From positions 1 to 10,587 of the forward strand of contig QXCR01000392.1 in the NCBI GenBank assembly GCA_004380135.1: a stretch of DNA of 10,587 bases, in the 5' to 3' direction. A model generated the notes under the pieces. The model did no database searches. It saw only the letters and a list, made by a program, of their open reading frames with translations, and was not told the DNA's origin. This DNA comes from Stemphylium vesicarium (Eukaryota; Ascomycota; Dothideomycetes; Pleosporales; Pleosporaceae). Both the position numbers and the translations under genes were made by a program. Shown one piece after another: positions 1 through 8,226 of the stretch. Every line of letters begins with the position of its first letter. Positions within the stretch are counted from its first letter, which is position 1.

Positions 1-1
1 T

Positions 2-286
2 GCGGGCTTCGATCTTTTTATCCACGTTATTGCTATCTTGCAACTTGAGCTTACAATAAGATGGAATCATGTGCGTGGGTTGAGCGCGCTGTGGACAAGT
101 GTAGGACAGTTGATTCCATTCATTATTGGGGTTGGGGGGTTAGGCCTCGTGGTTAGCAGGTTCTGTGTGAAGATCTGGGTTAAGAGGGTTATTAGAAAGG
201 GCGGAAAGAGCGGGTGGAACGTTAAAGATGGTAAGTTTGAGGAAGGAAACAACGAACAAAGTGAAAAAAAACTGCCAGAGATATAA
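2..286 (+). CDS. 3' end of an integral membrane protein gene (partial at window edge)
   Basis: Frame 2 is open from the window's left edge to the TAA at 284-286, giving the last 94 residues of a protein whose start lies outside. The translation opens with a hydrophobic stretch (LFIHVIAIL), then a short loop with the motif ELTIRWNHVRG, then a second membrane helix (QLIPFIIGVGGLGLVV), and ends in a basic then acidic hydrophilic tail. The WNH...GQLIPxxIGVGGL pattern resembles uncharacterised fungal polytopic membrane proteins; that is from memory and assigns no function. A good donor (GTAAGT at 231) and a CAG acceptor (ending 278) bound a 48-bp in-frame stretch, so the last 20 residues could instead be spliced to a shorter tail ending KDEI. 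The stop codon lies inside the likely TATA box of the next gene. Confidence 0.68.
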   Translation, partial: AGFDLFIHVIAILQLELTIRWNHVRGLSALWTSVGQLIPFIIGVGGLGLVVSRFCVKIWVKRVIRKGGKSGWNVKDGKFEEGNNEQSEKKLPEI

Positions 287-287
287 G
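282..287 (+). promoter_or_regulatory. probable TATA box of the SnoaL-like gene
   Basis: TATAAG at 282-287 lies 91 bp before the ATG at 378, a normal distance for a fungal TATA box. It overlaps the TAA stop (284-286) of the upstream gene on the same strand. Core promoter use is inferred from motif and distance only. Confidence 0.4.
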
Positions 288-377
288 TGTAGAATAAGTC
301 CCCTGGTTCTAGTGTAAACTTTGAGACTGGGGACATCTTCTGGAAAACTTCCTTCGACCACGATCACGACTCTCACG

Positions 378-1029
378 ATGCGTTTCGCACTCCTCGCTTC
401 TGCGCTCATTGCGCCTCTCGCCGTACTCGCAACACCTGCTCCACTGCATACCAGGAACGAAGTCCTACTTGACCGCCAGGCAGCGCCCGTCAAGCCAGCG
501 CCATGCGTGCGCAACATGAACACGACGGTAGCGCAGACCGAGATCCGCGCTGAGGCGTTTGCAAAAGCCTTTATCTATGAACCTAACATCAGCGAGGCGT
601 TCAAGTACATTGCTCAGGACTACATTGTACGCCCACCCCCCTCTTCCCCCTACTTCCTCCATGGAGGGGAAAAAGACGCAGCGAGATGAACTAACAACCC
701 CCGACTTTTCAGAACCACAACCCAGCCGCGCAGAATGGTTCGGATTCAGCGTGGAATATCCTGTCGCCCATCTGGGATGCGCAGGATATCACGCCGCTGC
801 GTACGGCGTTTGGGTACCCGCAGAGCTGGCTGAATTATCAGAATAGTTTTGGAAATATCGTAGATCGGTATCGGTGGGAGGGTGGATGTATTGTTGAGCA
901 TGTAAGTTTGGAAAGTGTGTACGATGTTGATGAGACATGGAGACTGACTTGGCGTTGCAGTGGGATCAAGGCGAGAGTTTCCCCACTACGACATCGGGGC
1001 CTGGCGCGTATGGATGCAAGGCGCAATGA
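378..1029 (+). CDS. secreted SnoaL-like / NTF2-fold protein, 168 aa, three exons
   Basis: Exons 378-626, 713-901 and 961-1029. Both introns (86 and 59 bp) are phase 0, with GTACGC/GTAAGT donors, CTAAC and CTGAC branch sites and TTTCAG/TGCAG acceptors. Residues 1-18 form a signal peptide (MRF, hydrophobic core, cleavage probably after VLA). The rest matches the SnoaL-like pattern: helical N-terminus (AEAFAKAFIYEP), the DYINHNPAAQNG segment typical of the pocket entrance, and RYRWEGGCIVEHWD, which corresponds to the family's strand ending IVEHWD. Family members include polyketide cyclases and many small hydrolase-like proteins of unknown substrate, so the reaction cannot be named. The first residues of the mature part carry an NTT glycosylation sequon. 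After EHWD only about 20 Gly/Ser/Thr-rich residues remain. The start is the first ATG in frame after the TATA box and gives the signal peptide. Confidence 0.85.
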
Positions 1030-1398
1030 GGGGGGGGGGGGAGCATACTAAGAGAGGGGTCGGTTGGCATTGAAAGGAATGAAAGATTCTGCAGAATGAC
1101 TATTAATGAGAGTGAAGGAATTCGCAATGCGACATGCTCCCAAGCACCGTGGGAGCTCCTTTCCCCCTCTTCGCTCGCCGTTCAGCGCAGCTTCCTTGTG
1201 TCTCGCTCTCTTTTGCCCCTCCTCGCAGTGGAGTAATTGCGAAACAGGGTCTCCCTGTTTGGTACCCCGCCACACATGTCTTCATGAACGCTTGAGCGGT
1301 ACATGTCTCAACCCATGCCCACCTCGTACACTCCCTGCCCATAGTCCCAGCCCCCACCGATCCTCCTCTTCGCCAATCGCCGCATGCAGGCAACCCAT
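1030..1398. other. convergent intergenic spacer with a G12 run
   Basis: This spacer separates the stop of the SnoaL-like gene (+) from the stop of the four-helix membrane gene (-), so it should hold both 3' UTRs. It begins with 12 consecutive G at 1030-1041 directly after the TGA, and 1150-1400 is rich in C and T on the + strand. Open frames here (for example 1106-1495 +) have low-complexity Ser/Pro/Cys-rich translations and no splice or domain support. I see no RNA gene. Confidence 0.5.
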
Positions 1399-2135
1399 TC
1401 ACACCTCGATAATCTTCTTATCGTTTCCTTCCTCCTTCTCCTCACACTCCGGACGCATCTGCTCCTCCGAGGACCTGGCGCTAGCATCAATGTAGCATCC
1501 TTCATCAGCATCGTTGTACAAGTAGTCTTCTCCGCGTAGCAAGCTGTATCGGTCACCGCCCTTGCTGGTTTCCTTAGCTGGCTGTGCACCGACGGCAAAG
1601 CTATTGTGGCAGTTGGGGCACTCGTGCACCTGCACACTCGCGCGGGAAGCCCAGAGGGTGCGAGCATTGTAACCGAAAATGTAGGCGTGGACGAACCTAT
1701 CCTCATTAGTACATCGTCTCATCATGAACTTGAAAGAGCGGGCATTTACATGTTCACAATCATAGGCGCGGTCGTGTACCCCGCCACCAACCCCAACCCG
1801 CCATCCCCCATCTCCACAATCTCAGCCGCCCAGATGGCTATCAGAATGCTGAAGTATGTGACACCAGCCAGGGCGTCTAGCAGACTGAACCGCGCGTCTG
1901 GTAAGCGGCTGTGTCTCCGCTGGGTGATGAGGCTGATGGTGGAAGCAACAGCCGTCATGAACAGCGGAATGTAACCGAAGCAAAACGCCGTGACATCTCG
2001 GCGGTACCAGTACCCCGATTGGAGCGAGAGGATTGTAGAAGCGATGAGAAAAGGTGTAGCGACAGCGGAGGTGAAGAGCGTGAGGATGCGGAGAGGGCGT
2101 TCGCGGGCCACGGATAGTTTGGAAGGTGGTGCCAT
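1399..2135 (-). CDS. four-helix integral membrane protein of unknown function, 227 aa, two exons
   Basis: Exon 1 is 2135-1750 and exon 2 is 1696-1399; the 53-bp intron (1749-1697) has a GTAAAT donor, a TACTAAT branch site and a GATAG acceptor, and the phase-2 junction restores Met129. Four hydrophobic helices are clear: about residues 16-38, 48-70, 83-106 and 114-138, with a Tyr/Arg-rich loop after helix 1 and a basic loop (TQRRHSRLP) after helix 2. The last 90 residues are hydrophilic: a CPNC pair (C155/C158) in HECPNCHNSF, then an acidic stretch (ARSSEEQMRPECEEKEEG) and a basic end (DKKIIEV). The layout resembles small fungal tetraspanning proteins of the MARVEL or SUR7 sort, but I recognise no signature of either. 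A single CxxC is not enough for a zinc site. The ATG at 2135 has a good context (GCCATGG). Confidence 0.75.
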
Positions 2136-2937
2136 GGCGAAGATGCGTATGAAAGAACGTAGTGTTGTATATTCTGGTTAATGGTCGTGTAAAAAGAGCC
2201 TGATCACGGATTTGGCAGCTTGAAGGATCGCTTTGGGGATGCTTATACGGTGTAGAACATCCCCTAGGCAACAACAAAAAAAATCCCCATTCTCTGGCGG
2301 GGCGCAGTTGCACCCATGCCGCGTGGACACTCGAGACGCCTACGCTGATGCTCGCCCAATTGATCACTCATCTCAGCTACGCAAAGACGCGATGGCGTGG
2401 TTTCGACACGAGGGCCCGTTGTTTATGTACGCGGAGTTGACTGTGCGGCCAATCAATGTTCGCGGAGAGGGTGGCTGAGTCGGACGGATTCGGGATAGCG
2501 CTGTTTGAGCGATTACTCGGGTCCCGTAAGATTTGCTTTTCCAGGCTGGGATACATGGCTTTGTGAAGACTGCCTGACAAGGCGCATTGTGATGATGCGC
2601 GTCTCCAGTCCTTGGTGGAGTGGGGTGGGTTTTCAGAATCTGAGCGCAGTCCACGGCGTCGTTGATGCCAAAGCCAAGTTTTCGTGTACGACACCTAAAG
2701 CCTGCAGCGGGAAATTGGTCGGATTTTGCATCGTTTTGACAATCAATCCCGAAATTGCTGAGTTCTTCTGGACTGCCGAACCTCGCGATGAGAAGCGATG
2801 ATTGTAGAGTCGTGTAACTTTTGCTTGTGGCCCCGAGTTCGTTAGACTTGTCACAAGTTTCCTCGCAGATCTGAATAGGATCGTACGAAAACGTCGATGC
2901 TTGCGACACAAAAGACGAGATTTCTCCAGTGCAGTTT
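2136..2937. other. intergenic region, promoter side of the four-helix membrane gene
   Basis: About 800 bp lie between the stop of the Pth11-like gene (2938) and the start of the four-helix gene (2135), both on the minus strand. It should hold the 3' UTR of the former and the promoter of the latter. A canonical CCAATCA element (2449-2455, + strand) lies about 315 bp upstream of the ATG, and a short A-run sits at 2277-2283. A 178-residue open frame (2909-2373, -) has no recognisable domain or signal peptide and is not annotated as a gene. No RNA gene or repeat is visible. Confidence 0.5.
2449..2455 (+). promoter_or_regulatory. CCAAT box (CCAATCA)
   Basis: CCAATCA matches the preferred site of the fungal CCAAT-binding (HAP/AnCF) complex and lies about 315 bp upstream of the four-helix membrane gene. 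The factor binds in either orientation. A single 7-bp match is weak evidence. Confidence 0.25.
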
Positions 2938-4323
2938 TCAGTTCTTCACGGTCTTAGATTTCGCATGTACCAAGTCCGGTTTACGAGGTGCAGGATTGCG
3001 CGAATCTTCGAATACGTCGTCCTTGGGCGGGACTGGTGGCGGCTGATCATCTAAATCCCACTCTTCATCGTATATCTTCGTATCCCTGCCTTTCGTAGTT
3101 GCGGGGTGCAGACTGATCATCATGTTGCCGCCCGTCTTCAGAATGGCTGCCTTGTCGTCTTTGGGCCATGCACCACCCCCAGCTTTCTTGCTCGAGTGTC
3201 TGGCAAGCGCGCTGTTGGTTCTGTTGCGCTGTGCTTTGGATACCAGAGGCTTCAGGGTTGGTATAGAAGCGCACAAGATGCCAATGTTGACTTCGACCAT
3301 GGACCACGTGTTGATGGGTAGAGAGTCGTAGATCGGGTCGTTGGAGAGGGTAAACATTCGGAGGAAATGAAGTCTGATGATGGAGGCTAATGTGCTGATG
3401 GCTCCGAGACCGAAGATGATGTATAAGGCGAGCTTGTCCCGTGGTTGCCGGGGTATACGCATGATGAGTCGAAGCGGTAGAACAAGGATCCAGATATCCA
3501 TGAGTATGTGAAAAGCAGAGGTCACTGAATGTATTAGTAGAGAAGTAACGTTTGACATGAGTGAAGAGTGATCGTACCATAGTAAAACGCGTTGGTGTCG
3601 ACACAGTAGCCGGGGACGCTCCCGGTGAAGTCCCAGAGTTTGTGCAGCGGTGTGCATTGTGCGCATGTCACAACGACGACGATGAATTGATATGCAACAA
3701 GCAAGACCAAGGTACCTTTGCATAGCCGTTCAAATGTATTGTTGACAGCTGTGGCCCGTTAGCCTCGTTATGGAGAAGCAGGTCACAAGACGAACCTAGT
3801 CTAAGATAGATCAGCAGGATGGAAATCTTGATCAATGTCATGATCATCTTGTACACGATGATTATTGCGAGTACGAGCTGAAACGTCAGTCAGGTTCTCG
3901 ATTCGCACCGTCGAGTACATACTTTGAGGTTGCTCGTCATTTGTTCGGGCGTCATAGACATGCCGCTAAAGCCCAAGTTGAACTCTTTCGCGCCAGCAAT
4001 CAACTCGAGTAGATAAACGATGGTCAGAAGCTTGGAGACGTTAATTGCTTCCCAACATGCACATCTTCGGCGCCACATACAGCTGCTCCGATCATGGTCC
4101 AATCTTCTGAGCCTATGTTTCGCACAATGAAGCCACGAGTATATACGCGTAGCGCAACACAAGAAACTGGAGTGAAGTCAGTACTCGCATCAAGTCATTA
4201 CAAACGCTTGCCCATACCCCCGATGAGTGTCATGGTCACCGAAACGCCAATCATGACATTCTGCCTGGCCTGTTCAGCGCCCGGCGCGTACTTGGGGTCC
4301 AGCGGGTTCGGCAGTCCAGCCAT
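2938..4323 (-). CDS. Pth11/SAT4-like seven-helix 'rhodopsin domain' membrane protein, 379 aa, six exons
   Basis: Exons 4323-4218, 4166-4081, 4030-3923, 3877-3796, 3748-3578 and 3524-2938; five introns of 45-53 bp, all GT...AG and phase-consistent. The spliced protein shows the fungal rhodopsin-domain (SAT4/Pth11-like) plan: helix 1 ending LRVYTR (41-46), a GSEDW motif before helix 2 (54-58), helix 3 ending YLRLAV, helix 4 followed by CAQCTPLHKLWDF (156-168), GYCVDTNAFYY before helix 5, LPLRLI, helix 6, then WSMVEVNIGI and PTLKPL in helix 7 (258-278). There is no N-terminal CFEM domain; only about 21 residues precede helix 1. The 100-residue cytoplasmic tail is charged and holds PPPVPPK (346-352). 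Pth11 itself is a surface-sensing receptor in Magnaporthe, but most members have no known ligand, and G-protein coupling here is unproven. The ATG at 4323 gives the family's usual short N-terminus and has A at -3. Confidence 0.9.
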
Positions 4324-4639
4324 GTTGCGACCTGGTCCTGCCAGACACCAGTGGCGGGGAGAAGTATACCTTCGGCGGAAAATGAAGGAACGTACATCGT
4401 TGAGGCGATGAGGCGCGCACCAAGTAATATTGCCTTTCGTTCCTACAACTGCAGGATCAACCTTATCCACCCTCATCCCCCTCATCCCAAAGTCTCCACA
4501 TGTTAGGGGTTGATGCCCTCAATCCACGGCTTTACTCGTCGTGAAACGGTTCGGCGTGCTCGTCAGCCAGGGTTGCTGACGCCGTGGCCATCAGCTGCAG
4601 GTGACGAACACATGCTACCAGGTTCGCGGTGGAATACTT

Positions 4640-5690
4640 CGTTAAGATGCCTGAATCGCATGGCAGAAGCGCCGAAACTGATGGTAGAGCTCTCGGAGTT
4701 CACCAGAAGTGGTCACGGAAGGTGTAGGTTCGTTGCTCCACCCCCATGCAGATCAAACGTGGGATTTGTTTCGGAAGCGAAAAAACCGTCCAGGGTCTTT
4801 GTTCGCAATCGTGTATAGTATCACGACGCAGCCTCATGTCTTTCATGTCTACAAGAATTAGTATGATGAGGCTGCTCTTTATCAACAGGCTGCAAGCATG
4901 CTCAGCCGTCGCACAGCCCTATGCGCATCACTTTCGACCGGTACTTCTGCCTGTACATGTTTCAAGGTCAGTCTTGAACCCTTACGCGTGCGCTCCTTGA
5001 CGCGGGAAGATTTACGCGCACGAGGGTCACAGCGTCAGAAGAGCGTTTCAAGAGCTTGCCATGTTCGAGTGTTAGTCATTACGCAGCCGACGATGATGAT
5101 GCCTACGAGAAGTTGCTTGACCCGTACCACGCGAGGCGCTAGCATTTTGTTTGAGGCTAACATGACGATACGCTGTTGCCACCAGAACATTATAGATACT
5201 GCTTCTCATTACTGTTGTGGCGGGCAGAGACGGAGGCAAGCGCGTTGTTATATTAGCTCCACAAAACATAGAAGACCCGGTGGAAGATATAGCAATGAAA
5301 AAAATTCACGAGGTGGATAGCCGAAACATAAAGCGAGGCTGGAAAGTGAAGAGAGGCGTCAAAACTGAGGGGATGGTCCGAATATCGCGGAGCAGAACCC
5401 CTGAGCACAGGAAGCGATGCAGCTTTTCGAGGCGAAAGCTCGTGATGCGTGGTCTCCAGGCGATCACGTTTTGGTGAACGCGACAGCCAGCGGAGCGGCT
5501 GCGGTACCTCGAGGACGAAGAGATCAAGGACCGCGGTATTGCACTGCATGCGCAGGCTGTGTATCGGGTATGCAATCTGTAGACGTGCATCTGGAACGGG
5601 AGGGAGCGAGATATCCGTGGGTTTGGATAGGTACAGTGTCCTAGTCCTCCCAGCCGTCCATGGGTGCTAACTTACAAGGCGGGGTAGGAA
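4640..5690 (+). other. possible unrecognised multi-exon gene or decayed gene
   Basis: This stretch separates the divergent Pth11-like and PI-PLC-like genes and has coding-like pieces in changing + frames. Frame 2 is open from 4688 to a TAG at 4859; a GTATGA donor at 4861 and CACAG acceptor ending 4916 would remove that stop and join HVFHVYKN to a Tyr plus PMRITFDRYFCLYMFQ in phase. A GTCAGT donor follows at 4967, with acceptors ending 5032 or near 5087 in the same phase. Next come AADDDDAYEKLLDPYHARR (stops directly after), a frame-0 segment around 5217-5474 ending in TGA at 5475, and a frame-0 segment from 5478 (AERLRYLEDEEIKDRGIALH) to a GTATGC donor at 5568. A GCTAAC branch site and AAG acceptor ending 5678 would lead to a stop at 5685-5687. 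I found no convincing start codon and no continuous path between 5130 and 5220, and recognise no family. Confidence 0.28.
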
Positions 5691-5992
5691 CATGACGCGC
5701 CGGTACCACCAACCTCCATCTCAACCGCCATCAGCTTCCCATTCGAGCGTTAAATGTTTCTTTACCTCGACACATTGCAGAAAAAGACGTCGCAACGACA
5801 TCCTATCGATATCATGTCTCTCAGCTTCCACCTTCCGCATCAAGCCAGTCCCGGAACTTCCGAACGTGGCGCAATTGACCAATCGTAGGACAACATAAGA
5901 CCACGCACGCGGTAAGAGCGAGCGGGAGGAAGCATAGTGCCATCGACGTCGACTTCTTAAGCTCTAGCACCTGTTGACGCACGATCGAGGAC

Positions 5993-7344
5993 ATGGGTGT
6001 CAGAGTACATAAACGCCGGGCTTTGCTGGTAGCGGCTTTGATACTTGCTTTGTGCGGCTCAGCGTTGTATATAAGGCTTGAGGCTAGAGACAGCGACATG
6101 TTGACTTCGTGGGTAAGATTGCTGGAAATTAGTGACATGGAAGAACTCATGCTGACAATGGCAGGCATCAGCGAGCATGCTCATGTTTGCGCGTATGGAT
6201 TCGAGTTCCTTGAACCACCAAGCATCTCTAACGGGACACAGAAAGCGCAACAGCATCCAAGCCCGACATCCGCTTCAACCACATCCAAGTACTCGGAACA
6301 CACAATTCCTACCATCGTGAAGTCTCTCTAGCCGAGCGACCCGTCTTTGAGAAATACGTCCCGTCTCCAAGCGACTTCTACTACTCACACGCCATACTCT
6401 CCAATCAATTAGAACATCAAAGCGTCCGCTCGCTGGAACTAGACTTGCACTCGGACGAGAAAGGCGGGTTGTACTACCCCCCACTAATCTGGACGTTATC
6501 CAACCTCACAAACGCGACCACTCCATTCGACGGCTCCATCCTGCAGTCCCCGGGCATAAAAGTCTTCCACGTGACAGACTTGGATACAGACGCCGTATGC
6601 CACACCTTCACGGGCTGTCTACAGCAGCTGAAAACTTGGTCCGACGCCAACCCGCGCCACATCCCGCTGACCATCGACCTCGAACTCAAGACGGACGCGC
6701 CCGCATGCGCACTCGGCGGCGTATGTCCGGGTGAAGCAACGACGTGGACACTTGCCCGCCTCTTAAACGTCGACGCAGAAATCCTCTCCGTGTTCCCGGC
6801 CCACCAACTCCTCCGTCCTGACGACGTGCGCCACACGAATCTCACGCTGGAAGCGTCGATCCTGGCGCATGGATGGCCGAGACTAGATGACGTACGGGGC
6901 CGCATCATGTTCTTCTTCGACAACGACGCAAACACGACTGATTCCTCTTCGCCCCGCGAGTTATACACTGCTGGTGCACCCAGTCTGCAGAACCGCACCG
7001 TCTTCACCAACGCGCTTGAAGGCGCGCCAGATGCTGCTTTCATCAAGCTCAACGAACCCCGCGGCGCGCATGCACAGGCGGAGATTAAGCGATTGGTCAA
7101 AAAGGGTTATCTCGTAAGGACGCGTGCTGATGTTCCCCTGCAAACGCTGAGGGACCGCGACACGGGCATGAGGGACGCGGCCTGGGAAAGCGGCGCGCAC
7201 ATTGTGAGCACGGATTTTCCAGCGTGGGGAATGAGTAGTCGCTGGGGTTGGGATTATGTGGCTACGTTGCCTGGGTGGAGGGGGAGCGTGAGGTGTAATC
7301 CTGTTGTTGCGCCTGAAGGGTGCGTGGATGGGGAGTTGGAGTAA
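5993..7344 (+). CDS. PI-PLC-like phosphodiesterase (PI-PLC-C1 type, Ca2+-dependent family), 416 aa, three exons
   Basis: Exons 5993-6112, 6165-6192 (only 28 nt) and 6242-7344; introns of 52 and 49 bp have GTAAGA/GTATGG donors, CTGAC/CTAAC branch sites and GCAG/ACAG acceptors, and the phases agree. Residues 10-28 are a hydrophobic signal peptide or signal anchor after a basic start (MGVRVHKRR), so the protein enters the secretory pathway. The catalytic domain begins IRFNHIQVLGTHNSYH (59-74), containing the THN catalytic-His motif, followed by RSLELDLH (112-119), C169/C175, TIDLELKTD (193-201), then KLNEPRG and, late in the domain, GYLVRTRADVP and SGAHIVSTDFP. This order is that of the PI-PLC-C1 family (PF16670, recalled), whose bacterial relative in Streptomyces antibioticus is Ca2+-dependent. 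Substrate is probably phosphoinositide or a related phosphodiester, but this is inferred. Several Asn-X-Ser/Thr sites fit an extracellular enzyme. An in-frame stop at 5975 fixes 5993 as the first usable ATG; its context is good (G at -3 and +4). Confidence 0.92.
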
Positions 7345-8226
7345 AAGATATGGGATGAAATTTGGAAATTTGATAGTTTTGGAGAACATGGGACTGTTCG
7401 TCGTTTTAAAACTTTGAAATAAAGAATCGTTTCACATGTACAAACTAAAGCTTGTAGAACAGTAAACCAGTGTACAAGTTTCATCTCCATGAAACCGACC
7501 AGAGGCAGCGCTTCAGACTAGTAATCCGACATCGGCAAATACCTCCTAACAATCCTTTAAATACTTTCAACCAGATCCAACCACGTTCCATAATACTAAA
7601 CGCACGCTTCACAACATCTACCCATATCTTCTTTCCTCCCTTCTCTTTCCCAATACCCAGTCTTCGCTTGCGGAGTCTTTTTCTTTTTCTTTCTTTTTGG
7701 GAGGGGGGGTGAGGGGTTTCGTGAGCTCGGGAACGTACGGAGCGGGATCAGTGAGGATAATTGGCTGTGTTCGATACTTGAACCGCTCGTCTTACGATGG
7801 CAGAGTGTGAAGCATAGTTTTCATGTCGTTGGTTACTATTCTTATTCTGTTCTTAGTGATTGTTGGGCTGTAGAGGGCCCTGGGAAGGGCCCTGGTGGGC
7901 AGGGGCTGGTAGCGCCAATGATGCGCCGTACATACATGGAATCTACAATGCAGATATGCGGGTATGCGAGATAGGGAGAAGGAAAAGGCCGGATGGTGTT
8001 CACCTGCGCAGTCAAGTATCGTCCTAGTCCTGTCTCAAGAAGGAAAAACACCATCGAAGCACGTGCAAGAATAGCGAGAAGATTCATAAGAAACGTGGTA
8101 CCGTAGCACACATGCAATTAATCCAAGCCAATTCGAGGCAAGTAAGTTTCATCTACCATATCATCCTCCTTCATAACCCCACACCAACAACATCCATCAT
8201 AAACCACACAACGCAGTCATGCGCCC
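7345..8226. other. convergent intergenic region, 3' UTRs of the PI-PLC-like and transporter genes
   Basis: About 880 bp with no supported gene. It holds the AATAAA at 7418, a pyrimidine-rich tract on the + strand from about 7618 to 7698 that switches to a purine-rich run (GGGAGGGGGGGTGAGGGG) at 7699-7716, and two copies of AGGGCCCTGG at 7874-7883 and 7886-7895. A 91-residue open frame (8117-7842, -) has a hydrophobic stretch near its start but lies just downstream of the transporter stop on the same strand and has no domain support. No tRNA or structured RNA was recognised. Confidence 0.5.
7418..7423 (+). terminator. AATAAA polyadenylation signal of the PI-PLC-like gene
   Basis: AATAAA lies 74 bp after the TAA of the PI-PLC-like gene, a normal 3' UTR distance in filamentous fungi. 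The flanking sequence is AT-rich, as expected for a 3' end. Confidence 0.45.

Noticed and set aside
1106..1495. 129-residue + strand open frame in the convergent spacer
   Set aside because: Ser/Pro/Cys-rich low-complexity translation from a CT-rich stretch, overlapping the real last exon of the four-helix gene on the other strand.
2505..2801. 98-residue open frame on the + strand
   Set aside because: Mostly antisense to the 178-residue frame, with no domain and no splice support.
2373..2909. 178-residue open frame on the minus strand between the Pth11-like and four-helix genes
   Set aside because: No recognisable domain, signal peptide or helix pattern; it lies where a 3' UTR and a promoter are expected; the composition is unremarkable. 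It could be a lineage-specific gene, but only its length supports it.
5821..6168. 115-residue minus-strand open frame with a hydrophobic stretch
   Set aside because: It overlaps the first exon and intron of the PI-PLC-like gene, whose splice phases and signal segment are better supported; the hydrophobic part alone is not enough for a gene.
6474..7100. 208-residue minus-strand open frame
   Set aside because: Antisense shadow of the PI-PLC-like catalytic exon, with a Ser/Arg-rich translation.
7760..7785. GTTCGAT...TTGAACC, reminiscent of a tRNA T-arm
   Set aside because: No acceptor stem, anticodon arm or D-arm could be placed around it.
7842..8117. 91-residue minus-strand open frame with a hydrophobic N-terminal part
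   Set aside because: It lies just downstream of the transporter stop on the same strand, likely within its 3' UTR, and has no recognisable family.
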